Assembly (NCBI RefSeq): GCF_024380015.1
Contig: NZ_CP101509.1
Coordinates: 558,001-622,000, forward strand
Reading direction: 5' to 3'
Source of the DNA: Photobacterium atrarenae
GTDB lineage: Bacteria; Pseudomonadota; Gammaproteobacteria; Enterobacterales; Vibrionaceae
DNA length: 64,000 nt
Shown: positions 27,171 through 35,309 of the stretch, in pieces
Layout: every line of letters begins with the position of its first letter
How positions within the stretch are numbered: the first letter of the stretch is position 1
Made by a program: the position numbers and the translations under genes
Notes under the pieces: generated by a model
The model's input: the letters and a program-made list of their open reading frames with translations, nothing else
Told to the model about the DNA's origin: nothing
Databases searched by the model: none

Positions 27171-27872
27171 ATGTCCAGAAGTCAGCGCCTGTTCGATTTG
27201 CTCCAGTTGCTTCGCTGCCACAAGTATCCGGTGACCGGCGATTACCTCGCCCGTGAGCTTGATGTCAGTGTGCGTACCATCTACCGTGATATCGCGACGC
27301 TTCAGGCCCAAGGGGCGGAAATCGACGGCGAGGCCGGCTTGGGTTATGTGCTAAAACCCGGCTTTACCCTGCCGCCGTTGATGTTTACCCCGGATGAGCT
27401 GGAAGTGCTGCGGCTGGGTGCTGAATGGATCGCCCGGCAAGCGGATAGTGAGTTCAGCACCAGTGCGCAGCACGCCATCGCTAAAATTGCGGCCGTGCTG
27501 CCCCCATCGCATACCTGGCAACCCGATGATGAAATCATGCGCGTCGGCCCGCTTCCGGCGATGACGGATCTGCCGCTCGACATGGCCCAGCTCAGAGCCG
27601 CAATCCGGCACCAAGCGAAAATTAACCTGAACTACCGGGACGGTCAGGGCAGCCTGAGCCAGCGCTGTGTCTGGCCGTTGCTGATTGGCGTGTTCCAGCA
27701 GTGCTACGTTTTGGTTGCCTGGTGTGAAACACGCGAGGACTTTCGTCATTTTCGCCTCGACCGTATCGCCCGCTTCGCCCCGCAGGCCGAGCGCTATCCG
27801 CACCCACGCAAAATATTACTCCGGCAGTGGCGACAATCGGCCGGGATCCCTGCCGCCAAACTCGGTTACTGA
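27171..27872 (+). CDS. YafY-type HTH/WYL transcriptional regulator
   Basis: 233 aa from the ATG at 27171, where homologues start (MSRSQRLFDLLQLLRCHKYP); a GTG at 27114 would add 19 unlikely residues. The N-terminal HTH_11 domain (GDYLARELDVSVRTIYRDIATL) is followed by a WYL domain (INLNYRDGQGSLSQRCVWPL and ETREDFRHFRLDRI). Such regulators usually control an adjacent gene; the alpha/beta hydrolase starting 80 bp downstream is the obvious candidate. Confidence 0.85.
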   Translation: MSRSQRLFDLLQLLRCHKYPVTGDYLARELDVSVRTIYRDIATLQAQGAEIDGEAGLGYVLKPGFTLPPLMFTPDELEVLRLGAEWIARQADSEFSTSAQHAIAKIAAVLPPSHTWQPDDEIMRVGPLPAMTDLPLDMAQLRAAIRHQAKINLNYRDGQGSLSQRCVWPLLIGVFQQCYVLVAWCETREDFRHFRLDRIARFAPQAERYPHPRKILLRQWRQSAGIPAAKLGY

Positions 27873-27952
27873 CAGAAGCGAACGGCTCCTGACAAAAACT
27901 GACAGTCCGGCGACGTATGCTCTCTCCGTCCCTAATCATCAAGGAGAGAGAC

Positions 27953-28729
27953 ATGACCGGATTTACCCACCAAACAGGACACCTCTTTCAGGTTGACGAT
28001 GCCGAAATTTATGTGGAATTGGCTGGCAGCCCGACCGGTGCGCCGCTGGTACTGTTGCATGGCGGCCTCGGCAACATGATGGATTTCAACGCCATCCTGG
28101 CACACCTACCCGAGCAATTCAGACTCATTAGGATCGATTTTCGTGGCCACGGCAAGTCGACCCTCGGCAACGCGCCGCTGACGTATCATCAGTATCAAAC
28201 CGATGTCGAAACGGTGTTGGATCGACTCGGGATCACGCACTATAGCGTCATTGGCTTTAGCGACGGCGGGATCACCGCGCTCCGGCTGGCGGCTGCGCAG
28301 CCATCGCGGATCCGGGCTCTGATCACCATCGGCGCCCACCACCAGCTGGCTTCAGATGATCCGGTGCTGGGGATGTACGCCGCAATGACAGCGAACAGAT
28401 GGCGCGCCCTGTTTCCGGACAACGTCGCCCGATATGAAGCAACGAACCCTGAGCCGGACTTTGATCGCCTGGTGCCTGCCGTGGTCGCATTGTGGACGGA
28501 GGCCGCCGCCTATCCCGGTGAGGCAGTTCACCACATCACCGCCCCGACCCTGATGGTCCGCGGCGATCAGGATCATCTGTGTACCCGTCCCCATATCCTG
28601 GCATTAGGTGAACTGCTACCGCAGGCGGACTGGTTTAACCTGCCCGGGATCGGGCATGATGTCCTCAATGAGGCTCCGGCACTTTGTATGGCTGGGATCG
28701 CCCCGTTTCTGGTCCAACATTGTCAGTAG
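27953..28729 (+). CDS. Alpha/beta hydrolase
   Basis: 258 aa. Alpha/beta-hydrolase fold with oxyanion motif HGGLGNM and catalytic triad S103 (GFSDGG nucleophile elbow), D207 (GDQDHL) and H235 (GIGHDVL). The ATG at 27953 has a textbook SD (AAGGAGAGAGAC), preferred over the ORF opening at 27917. Cytoplasmic; substrate unknown (an ester or lactone is typical). Likely regulated by the WYL protein upstream. Confidence 0.85.
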   Translation: MTGFTHQTGHLFQVDDAEIYVELAGSPTGAPLVLLHGGLGNMMDFNAILAHLPEQFRLIRIDFRGHGKSTLGNAPLTYHQYQTDVETVLDRLGITHYSVIGFSDGGITALRLAAAQPSRIRALITIGAHHQLASDDPVLGMYAAMTANRWRALFPDNVARYEATNPEPDFDRLVPAVVALWTEAAAYPGEAVHHITAPTLMVRGDQDHLCTRPHILALGELLPQADWFNLPGIGHDVLNEAPALCMAGIAPFLVQHCQ

Positions 28730-28970
28730 CAAGTTCCCCTTGTCGCAGATTATTTCACTCAAACAGTAACGATCACTCTCATGAGCAGGGCATCACGAAG
28801 CGTGGTGCCTTTTCTCCTGAAATACAGAAAACACCGCCAAACGCAATCCTCAGGCCATTATCAATCAATGCTTTTACGCTGCTGAGCACAAGACAAACAC
28901 AGCCAGGATGCAATGGTCCCCAAAAATGCGGTATTTTAGGCGAAGTAGCAACTGACAAAACATGTAGAAA
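28730..28970. other. AT-rich gap before the tyrosine phosphatase
   Basis: 240 bp with a shift towards A/T relative to the flanks. No gene and no clear terminator. It must hold the phosphatase promoter. Confidence 0.4.
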
Positions 28971-29753
28971 ATGAACACAACCCGCAACAACTTAAACGAG
29001 ACGGCATTGCAACTTATGGCGATTCGCGGCGGCGCGCGATGCGATACGTTTAACCCGGAGCGTGACCGCTTCAACCTTGGGTACTGCGTCGATACCCGCG
29101 TCCGGGATGGGCTGAATGCCAACCGGATCGCCATTAACCAGCGCCACCTCGCCATTGCTTCGCAGTATCCGTTTGCGCACCAGCTAGAAGCGCATTTCCA
29201 GATGCTGGTGGAAAACCGGACTCCGGTGCTTGTGGTGCTGGCCAGCCTCACTGATATGCAAAACAATGAATTACCGGATTATTTTTCGCAAGCAGCAACT
29301 TTCGGGCGTATTCAAACTCAATCGGCCCTGCACAGCACCGAAGCGCTGGGTGACGGCATTGAAGCCCACCATTACCAACTCACGGTGGCCGGCTATGATG
29401 CCACAATTGAAATTCCGGTCATCCATGTTCATAACTGGCCGGATCATCAAACCATCAGCCCGGCGGCAACCGCGAACCTGGTGACCCTGATTGAAAACAT
29501 CACCCGGGATAAAATCGCCTTCTATGAATCTCGCCGCAGCCGCGCCGTACATGAGTCGACCAAACTGCTGCCCGTGATCCACTGCCGCGCCGGCGTCGGA
29601 CGTACCGGCCAGACCATTGCCGCAATGGCCATGCGCCAGGACCCGAACTTGCCCCTGCATGTCATTACCCACGACCTGCGGGCCTCGCGCAACGACACCA
29701 TGATCCAGACCCCGAGCCAGATGGAAACCCTACTTAAAATGGCGAACGCCTAA
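28971..29753 (+). CDS. YopH-like protein tyrosine phosphatase
   Basis: 260 aa, a classical eukaryotic-type PTP domain. Seen: general-acid loop NWPDHQ with D158, P-loop VIHCRAGVGRTG with nucleophile C205 and R211, and a Q-loop-like RNDTMIQTPSQMETLLKMA. Long stretches parallel the Yersinia YopH catalytic domain from memory (ASQYPFAHQLEAHFQMLVEN, LGDGIEA, FYESRRSRAV). The YopH N-terminal chaperone/secretion domain is absent; only about 60 residues precede the core. At the position of YopH E290 this protein seems to have Gln (IQTQSAL). No signal peptide and no type III secretion genes are nearby. It could be a secreted effector or an internal phosphatase. The SD is weak, so the start is provisional. 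Confidence 0.82.
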   Translation: MNTTRNNLNETALQLMAIRGGARCDTFNPERDRFNLGYCVDTRVRDGLNANRIAINQRHLAIASQYPFAHQLEAHFQMLVENRTPVLVVLASLTDMQNNELPDYFSQAATFGRIQTQSALHSTEALGDGIEAHHYQLTVAGYDATIEIPVIHVHNWPDHQTISPAATANLVTLIENITRDKIAFYESRRSRAVHESTKLLPVIHCRAGVGRTGQTIAAMAMRQDPNLPLHVITHDLRASRNDTMIQTPSQMETLLKMANA

Positions 29754-29769
29754 CCCGCCGTCAATAGCT

Positions 29770-30036
29770 TCAAGCGCCTGATGCTTCAGGCGCTCTATCC
29801 AACATAAGCCCGCCCGACAAGCTCCCTGAGCTGCCGCAATGCCTGACGGACCCAGTGAAAAGCCAACTCACGCCCGCTGCACTCATGTCTGGTTCATCGA
29901 TGTTGTGCTTTTTGAAGTAACTTCCCAGACCGATAGCTATGGTGATCGCTAAGCGACACCGGTTGTTCGCAATCAGCATGGCGAAATTTCCAGCATGCAA
30001 TCCAACAAATCCCACCAGAAAAAATAGCAAACTCAT
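29770..30036 (-). CDS. Doubtful small membrane ORF
   Basis: 88 codons starting MSLLFFLVGFVGLHAGNFAM, with two hydrophobic segments and a possible GTGGA SD. The C-terminal half (GSVRHCGSSGSLSGG) looks like random translation and runs through the phosphatase hairpin. Listed only because the frame has plausible start signals; no family is recognised. Confidence 0.25.
   Translation of the reverse strand: MSLLFFLVGFVGLHAGNFAMLIANNRCRLAITIAIGLGSYFKKHNIDEPDMSAAGVSWLFTGSVRHCGSSGSLSGGLMLDRAPEASGA
29773..29794. terminator. Hairpin after the phosphatase gene
   Basis: AGCGCCTGA / TCAGGCGCT perfect 9-bp stem with TGCT loop, 20 bp past the PTP stop. There is no strong T-tract, so termination is probable but not certain. 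Confidence 0.5.
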
Positions 30037-30171
30037 CACATTCCACTATCAAAATGAGAATCAGCTTTGCAATTTTGTTAAATAAATTTCATTTGTCATA
30101 ACCTTATAAAGTTAATGGTGATAGTATGCATCCGATTTCACAATCAATCTCACAAGTTGGTATAAAAAATA

Positions 30172-30486
30172 ATGACTAAAAGAACACAAGATATCACTGA
30201 GGCACTCGACAAACCGTTTTCGATCCAGGTCAACGGCATCTCGATTCCGGCAGTCGAAGGAGAAAGTGTGTTAAGCGCGCTGCTGGCTTCAAACATTCGA
30301 CAGATCATGAAAAACGATTATGGTGCCGAATCTGGTGCGTATTGCGGGATGGGCGTCTGTCACTGTTGCCTACTTCACATTGATGGCCGACACAAACAAC
30401 GCGCCTGCCAAACCATCGTCAAACCAAACATGACAATCGAAACCGGTCGCAACAACGTGTTAGATCAAGGGGTGAAACATGGCTAA
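30172..30486 (+). CDS. hcnA: HcnA-like [2Fe-2S] subunit
   Basis: 104 aa, the length I remember for Pseudomonas HcnA. A plant-type ferredoxin fold with cysteines in GAYCGMGVCHCCLLHIDG plus a later Cys in QRAC. In hydrogen cyanide synthase this subunit carries electrons for the oxidation of glycine to HCN and CO2. Its end overlaps the next gene by 8 bp. The upstream region is AT-rich and the SD is poor. Related three-subunit enzymes (D-hydroxyproline or opine dehydrogenases) have the same small subunit, so the substrate needs the whole operon to judge. Confidence 0.78.
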   Translation: MTKRTQDITEALDKPFSIQVNGISIPAVEGESVLSALLASNIRQIMKNDYGAESGAYCGMGVCHCCLLHIDGRHKQRACQTIVKPNMTIETGRNNVLDQGVKHG

Positions 30487-31864
30487 GAAAGTTGTCATCG
30501 TCGGAGCTGGCCCTGCAGGTATGTCCGCCGCTACGGCACTAGCAAAGTTCGGTATCCACACCACTGTGCTTGAAGAAGCGCCGAAAGCTGGCGGCGTCAT
30601 CTATCGCGGTCCGTGGCGTAAAACCCTGGATATGCCCCACCTGGATGAAAAACTGCAGAACTCGATCGATAAAATCCAGCAGGACTACCAGCGCCATGCC
30701 GCTTTGATTGAGCTCAGAACGCAAACCCGTGTGCTTGGCCCCTTGGGAGACAACAACCTGTTGATCACACATGACCATCAACTTTCGACGACTGAATACG
30801 ACCAACTGGTTCTGGCAACAGGTTGCCAGGAGCGCAGTGTTCCGTTTCCGGGCTGGCAACTGCCGGGGGTCATGTTACTGGGTGGGATCCAACTTCAGCT
30901 GAAAAGCGGGTTGGTCAGACCAGGAAACAAAGTGGTGATCGCCGGCACCGGACCGCTACTCGTGCTGGTTGCCTGTCAGCTACATAAAGCCGGATGCCAG
31001 GTTGAGGCCATCTGCGAAGCAGCAAAGTTTTCTGCCATTGCCAAGGAAACTTTAGCCATACTCAACCGGCCACAACAAGCGCTCGATGGGCTTTCGATGA
31101 TGTGGTACCTCAAACAGCACAAGATCCCGCTGCATTATGGCTGGGGGCTGGTGAAAGCTTCGGGGGACAAGCAGTTAAATGAAGTCACCATCGCACCCTA
31201 CGATGAGCAATGGGTGCCTGATCACGACCGAGCCGTGACCTATACCGTCGATACACTCGGAGTTGGATATGGTTTTTCGGCGCGTTCGCAACTGGCTCAG
31301 TTGATGGGGCTCGACGTGGTATACGACCACATGAGCGGGGCTATACCGACCACGGACGACTGGCAAAGAAGCAGCGTCGGCGGCGTTTTCTGTGCCGGGG
31401 ACAGTGTCAAACTGGCCGGTGCCGACGCAGCGATGCTGGAAGGCCGGATCACAGCACAAGCGATCGCCGCTGAACTGGGCAAGCAGAGCCATAGTGAGGC
31501 GGAGCAACAGATCCATGCCATGCGCCGTCAATTATCGCGGTTGTACCGTTTTCGTCAGGCGTTTGATACCGCCGGCTACCGAGAGCTCGGATTGTTGTCA
31601 CTGCCGGATGAAGACACCGTGATCTGCCGTTGTGAGCAGGTGAAACGACGTGCAATCGATGAGGCCATTGCGCAAGGTTGCCGCGATATCGTGACGTTAA
31701 AAATGCGCACCCGCGTCACCATGGGTGATTGTCAGGGAAAAACCTGCGCCCATTACTGTTATGACCGATTGAAAAAAGAAGGATACAACCAGGAGCAAAG
31801 TCTGGTTCGACCGAGATTCCCGTTAGACCCAATTCCGTTTGCTGCTCTGGAGGATAATGCATGA
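30479..31864 (+). CDS. hcnB: HcnB-like FAD/NAD(P)-binding subunit
   Basis: 461 aa. Starts with a GxGxxG dinucleotide fold (KKVVIVGAGPAGMSAATALA), a second Rossmann motif in VVIAGTGPLLVLVACQL, an ATG-like motif LVLATGCQERSVPFPGW, a GVFCAGDSVKLAGADAAMLEG FAD-binding stretch, and a C-terminal BFD-like [2Fe-2S] domain (CRCEQV ... GDCQGKTCAHYC). Size and domain order match HcnB. Overlaps hcnA and hcnC at both ends, indicating strict translational coupling. Confidence 0.8.
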   Translation: MAKKVVIVGAGPAGMSAATALAKFGIHTTVLEEAPKAGGVIYRGPWRKTLDMPHLDEKLQNSIDKIQQDYQRHAALIELRTQTRVLGPLGDNNLLITHDHQLSTTEYDQLVLATGCQERSVPFPGWQLPGVMLLGGIQLQLKSGLVRPGNKVVIAGTGPLLVLVACQLHKAGCQVEAICEAAKFSAIAKETLAILNRPQQALDGLSMMWYLKQHKIPLHYGWGLVKASGDKQLNEVTIAPYDEQWVPDHDRAVTYTVDTLGVGYGFSARSQLAQLMGLDVVYDHMSGAIPTTDDWQRSSVGGVFCAGDSVKLAGADAAMLEGRITAQAIAAELGKQSHSEAEQQIHAMRRQLSRLYRFRQAFDTAGYRELGLLSLPDEDTVICRCEQVKRRAIDEAIAQGCRDIVTLKMRTRVTMGDCQGKTCAHYCYDRLKKEGYNQEQSLVRPRFPLDPIPFAALEDNA

Positions 31865-33114
31865 AAACATATGATGTTGTCATTTGTGGGGGTGGCGTAA
31901 TTGGGGCATCAGTGGCTTACTTCCTCAGCCGTCAGAAAGATCTGAAAATTGCCGTGGTTGATTACAAGTATCCCGGCAACGCGTCACGAGCATCGGCCGG
32001 GGGGCTTTGGGCCATGGGTGAATCCACGGGACTGGGATGCGGCGTCATTCTGTTCAAAACCCTCTCGAAGCAAATGCGGGAATCCGGGGCGACCGATGCA
32101 CCGGAGCTGAACCCGCACATCATGCCAGAGCCGTTTTTTAATATGTCGATGATGTCCAATGCGATGTACCCGGCGCTGTACGATGAACTGCTCGAAAACC
32201 ATGGCGTGGATTTCAAGTTTGAACGGACCGGCCTGAAGTTTGTCCTGTTCGACCAGTATGACCGCTTGTACGCAGAGCATATCGCCGCAGCCATCCCGGA
32301 TCGTCAGGCGCATGTGCGTTGGCTCTCGCAGGCCGAGTTGCATGACGAAGAGCCAAACGTCTCGCGCGATGCCGTCGGAGCGATGGAATTCGACTGCGAT
32401 CACCAGATCAACCCGTATCGTCTGAATGAAGCCTACCTTGAAGCGGCCCGACAGAATGGGGTTGAGCTGTACCTGAACACCAAAGTGACCGGCATTGAGC
32501 GACACGGAAACCGCGTCACCGCCGTCAAAACAGAGCAAGGCGTGCTGCCGTGTCAGATGATGATTAACGCCGCGGGGGCCTGGGCAGAAACCATCAGCCA
32601 ATGGGCAACCGGATATGCCCTCCCTGTTTTCCCGGTCAAAGGCCAGGTGATCATCACCGAGAAGCTGCCGAAGCTACTCAACGGCTGCCTGACCACCAGT
32701 GACTGCTACATCGCGCAGAAAGACAACGGGGAAATTCTCATCGGCTCCACCACCGAAGAAAGAGGGTTTGATACCAGCAACGATGTCAAATACATCAAGC
32801 AGCTGGCACAGGGGGCGATGAAATCGATCCCCGCACTGCGCGATATGAACATCAAACGTTGCTGGGCAGGACTCAGACCGGGATCGCCGGATGAACTGCC
32901 GATCCTGGGTCCGGTTCCGGGGATTGAAGGTTATCTCAATGCCTGCGGCCATTTCCGGACCGGAATGCTGACCTCGGCGATCACCGGACAACTTCTGGAT
33001 GAATTAGTCCGGGCCATGCCGACCACCATCGACATCGAACCGTTCGCGTATGAGCGTTTCCTGAATGAAGATGGCATCATGATCGCAGAACATAAGCTCG
33101 CCCATTCATTATAG
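31861..33114 (+). CDS. hcnC: HcnC-like FAD-dependent amine/glycine oxidase subunit
   Basis: 417 aa, a DAO-family flavoprotein: N-terminal YDVVICGGGVIGASVAYFLS, and C-terminal CWAGLRPGSPDELPILGPV and ACGHFRTGMLTSAITG. Several blocks agree with remembered Pseudomonas HcnC (RASAGGLWAMGES, GLGCGVI, LLNGCLTTSDCYIAQKDNGE, ILIGSTTEERGFD). Its ATG overlaps the hcnB stop (ATGA). Together the three subunits would form membrane-associated hydrogen cyanide synthase. A hydroxyproline dehydrogenase cannot be excluded, but no hydroxyproline epimerase or transport genes are adjacent. Confidence 0.8.
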   Translation: MKTYDVVICGGGVIGASVAYFLSRQKDLKIAVVDYKYPGNASRASAGGLWAMGESTGLGCGVILFKTLSKQMRESGATDAPELNPHIMPEPFFNMSMMSNAMYPALYDELLENHGVDFKFERTGLKFVLFDQYDRLYAEHIAAAIPDRQAHVRWLSQAELHDEEPNVSRDAVGAMEFDCDHQINPYRLNEAYLEAARQNGVELYLNTKVTGIERHGNRVTAVKTEQGVLPCQMMINAAGAWAETISQWATGYALPVFPVKGQVIITEKLPKLLNGCLTTSDCYIAQKDNGEILIGSTTEERGFDTSNDVKYIKQLAQGAMKSIPALRDMNIKRCWAGLRPGSPDELPILGPVPGIEGYLNACGHFRTGMLTSAITGQLLDELVRAMPTTIDIEPFAYERFLNEDGIMIAEHKLAHSL

Positions 33115-33626
33115 GGATTATGATTGTTTCACATCTCATCGTTGGAGCAATTCAGCTTGAACCGATAAAATAACCTCCTTCGGGCCACCTGGTTTAGTAT
33201 CAGTACTGAATCCCGGTGGTCCGCTTTCCGAGAATGATTCACCAGACGCTAAGGGCATGTGCTCGTCACCTCAGATAAAGCCATCCTGCCACACAAAACC
33301 GCGGGAAATAATGCGATAGTGGCCTTTACGGGCGATTCAAGCTATATATCGCCATGCGCTTTCTATGCACAGGTATACGATGACAACCTGTAAGCAACAG
33401 CAAAATTTTTTCTGAATATACAAACCACACCAGCGCCAAGAAAGTTGGAACCAAGCGCCCACAAATCTGTACTGTTTCTTTTTTTCATCCTATTCAAAAA
33501 GCAATATACACCCGCTTAATCATTAAGCGCCAAACCATAAAAAAATCATACAAAAAAGACTCATAAACTATATTCGGACGCTATTTTATTGAAGAATGTT
33601 TATGAGCTGCTTAACAGGAAAATATA
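33115..33626. other. AT-rich region between the hcn-like operon and the toxin gene
   Basis: 512 bp without a gene. An imperfect, nearly palindromic inverted repeat at 33182-33222 (GGGCCACCTGG ... CCCGGTGGTCC) lies 70 bp past hcnC and may terminate transcription. The right 200 bp is strongly A/T-rich (CATACAAAAAAGACTC and similar) and presumably holds the toxin promoter. The composition differs clearly from the rest of the window. Confidence 0.5.
33182..33222. repeat. Imperfect palindrome downstream of hcnC
   Basis: GGGCCACCTGGTTTAGTA and TACTGAATCCCGGTGGTCC pair with a few mismatches around a TCAG loop. Possible terminator or operator; no T-tract follows. Confidence 0.5.
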
Positions 33627-34544
33627 ATGAAGAATCAACACCTTTCCGTAAGTGTTGTCACCCTGGCTTTGCTTGGATCTCTGGCACCGGCACAAGCCGA
33701 GGACACGCTCAAGGCTTATACCTCGACCCTGCTGGAACTGGATGACAGCGACGCACGCGCAAAAAAAATCCGTCTGATCTACTCTTTGGAAAACGTCTGG
33801 AACCAATCCTTGTTGCCGGACGGCGCCAAAGAAGCCAAGCTCATCCTGAACGGAGGATCCGGATTCGATATGACCAATGTTCCGCATAAAGAACAAATCT
33901 ACGTTTTTTCGACCGGTGGTGACTACCGCTACACCATCCCGACCGCTTTTAAGCTGGCCCTGAGCTACCTCAACGGTGCACCGCTGCGTCACATGAGCCA
34001 TGCACCGGAAAATACCATCGCCACCGCTTCCGTCAGCGAATCACTGGACTTCAATCTGGGCTTCACTGCTTCGCAATCGCCCTCAATCGGCGGCGGGATA
34101 TCCTGGAGTAACCGGGTGAGTTACGATCAACCAGAGTTCCAAACAGTGGCAGATTTCAGCCAGACCAATGAAAGTATCAGTTGGTTGATCGAGAATCAGA
34201 CGATCCGCAACCACACTCCGCCGAAAGACTGGTTACTATATCGCTGGACCAGTTGTGACATGGGGAACCTGATCGACTACAGCGAGCTGCCTATCGTTAT
34301 GCGATCCGATTTTAAACCTCAAGTAGGCGCGGTCTACCGTAAACAAAATATCAATGATGGTGAAGATGTGACGGAGATCAAGCTGGTCGCCGGATGGCGC
34401 AAGACCCACTATTACTTTGGTCGCGACTGGTGCAGTTGGTACACTTCTCCGGAAAATACCTGGAAGAAAAACAAAGACAGCAGTCAGTGGACTGAAACCA
34501 GCCGGGCAGTGACCGTCGCCTGGAACGACGAGCTCTACCACTAA
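33627..34544 (+). CDS. Leukocidin/alpha-hemolysin-family pore-forming toxin
   Basis: 305 aa with a Sec signal peptide (cleavage probably after APAQA, residue 24). Residues about 130-170 look like the amphipathic, Ser/Gly-rich prestem (GFTASQSPSIGGGISWSN) followed by VSYDQPEFQTV, which parallels alpha-hemolysin YVQPDFKT and the pore domain of V. cholerae cytolysin. The RSDFKPQVGAVY and SSQWTETSRAVTVAWNDELY blocks match rim and C-terminal strands of leukocidins. Two cysteines (C210, C269) could pair. Unlike the 740-residue V. cholerae cytolysin there are no pro- or lectin domains. Expected to be secreted and to form heptameric beta-barrel pores in target membranes. Confidence 0.82.
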   Translation: MKNQHLSVSVVTLALLGSLAPAQAEDTLKAYTSTLLELDDSDARAKKIRLIYSLENVWNQSLLPDGAKEAKLILNGGSGFDMTNVPHKEQIYVFSTGGDYRYTIPTAFKLALSYLNGAPLRHMSHAPENTIATASVSESLDFNLGFTASQSPSIGGGISWSNRVSYDQPEFQTVADFSQTNESISWLIENQTIRNHTPPKDWLLYRWTSCDMGNLIDYSELPIVMRSDFKPQVGAVYRKQNINDGEDVTEIKLVAGWRKTHYYFGRDWCSWYTSPENTWKKNKDSSQWTETSRAVTVAWNDELYH

Positions 34545-34551
34545 TCGCTGC

Positions 34552-34598
34552 GCCGGTTACCGCGAACCAAACCAAGGAAGCGGGGTAACCGGCATTTT
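34552..34598 (+). terminator. Hairpin between toxin and partner gene
   Basis: GCCGGTTACC / GGTAACCGGC perfect 10-bp stem with a 22-nt loop and an ATTTTCC tail, 8 bp after the toxin stop. The tail is weak, so partial read-through into the next gene is likely. Confidence 0.6.
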
Positions 34599-34627
34599 CC
34601 AATGCCAACGACAACAAGACAGACTTC

Positions 34628-35302
34628 ATGGTAGCTAAGAAACAACTATTGATCGGCACAATTCTGGCTGTCGCAGCAGTACTCGGAGCCCGCCTGTTCA
34701 CCACGAGCAGCGACGCTGGCCCGGCGACATCTGAGATCACAACTGAATCTCCAGAGCAGCAAAGCAACCAAATCACCGAAACGCCAATTGTCTCATCAAC
34801 ACAGGCAATCAGCTCGATAATTGAGCCAAATTCCGCTCAACGCAGTACCGTTGAGGAAGCGAATCTGACAGCGGACACCCCATGGCTCTCAACCCCGTTA
34901 AACGAGCTCAGCAACGCGCTATACGATTTCATTGAAACCGAGCAAGTTCGTTATATCAACACCACAGACTACCCGTTTGATGAACACAAGCAGCAACAGC
35001 TACGCGCCCTGGCCAAACAAGGCGAGCTGATCATGTTTGACAACACAGAGCCGGATTACCTGGACAGTTATGGCGTCAGCGAAACTCAGGTGGTCTCCGA
35101 ATACTTCGGTACGGCATCTGAAGGAGATGTCATTATTGCAACCGGCGTCCCGACAGATGATGGGGGCATTCATTATCTTGTTTTACCGCTGTTAAACAAA
35201 AACACAGCTGACAACAGTGCGCTGGTTGAAACCGTCAAAGAGGCAGTCACCTTACTGAAAGCGCAAAAAACTGATTTGGTGAAACCCAAGCACCTGCAAT
35301 AA
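34628..35302 (+). CDS. Unrecognised membrane-anchored or exported protein next to the toxin
   Basis: 224 aa. Residues 1-25 (MVAKKQLLIGTILAVAAVLG) form a signal anchor or signal peptide; residues about 30-85 are Ser/Thr/Glu-rich and probably disordered; the rest is a compact acidic domain (ALYDFIETEQVRYINTTDYP, YFGTASEGDVIIATGVPTDD). I recognise no family. It follows the toxin by 83 bp on the same strand with its own terminator behind, so it may act with it as chaperone, secretion aid or self-protection. Vibrio vulnificus VvhB, a chaperone for the related hemolysin VvhA, is encoded upstream instead and I see no clear similarity. Inference only. Confidence 0.55.
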   Translation: MVAKKQLLIGTILAVAAVLGARLFTTSSDAGPATSEITTESPEQQSNQITETPIVSSTQAISSIIEPNSAQRSTVEEANLTADTPWLSTPLNELSNALYDFIETEQVRYINTTDYPFDEHKQQQLRALAKQGELIMFDNTEPDYLDSYGVSETQVVSEYFGTASEGDVIIATGVPTDDGGIHYLVLPLLNKNTADNSALVETVKEAVTLLKAQKTDLVKPKHLQ

Positions 35303-35309
35303 ACGTATA

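Larger units (their letters stand above)
29754..30171. other. Gap between the phosphatase and the hcn-like operon
   Basis: 418 bp holding the hairpin at 29773-29794, a doubtful leftward 88-aa frame (29770-30036) and, at the right, an AT-rich stretch (30040-30171) that should contain the promoter of the hcn-like operon. I looked for an FNR/ANR box (TTGAT-N4-ATCAA), which controls hcnA in Pseudomonas, and saw none. Confidence 0.5.

Noticed and set aside
28971..29753. Phosphatase as part of a type III secretion locus
   Set aside because: No secretion apparatus, chaperone or other effector genes occur in this window, so only the domain similarity is claimed.
30040..30171. FNR/ANR box upstream of the hcn-like operon
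   Set aside because: Searched by eye for TTGAT-N4-ATCAA and close variants; none found.
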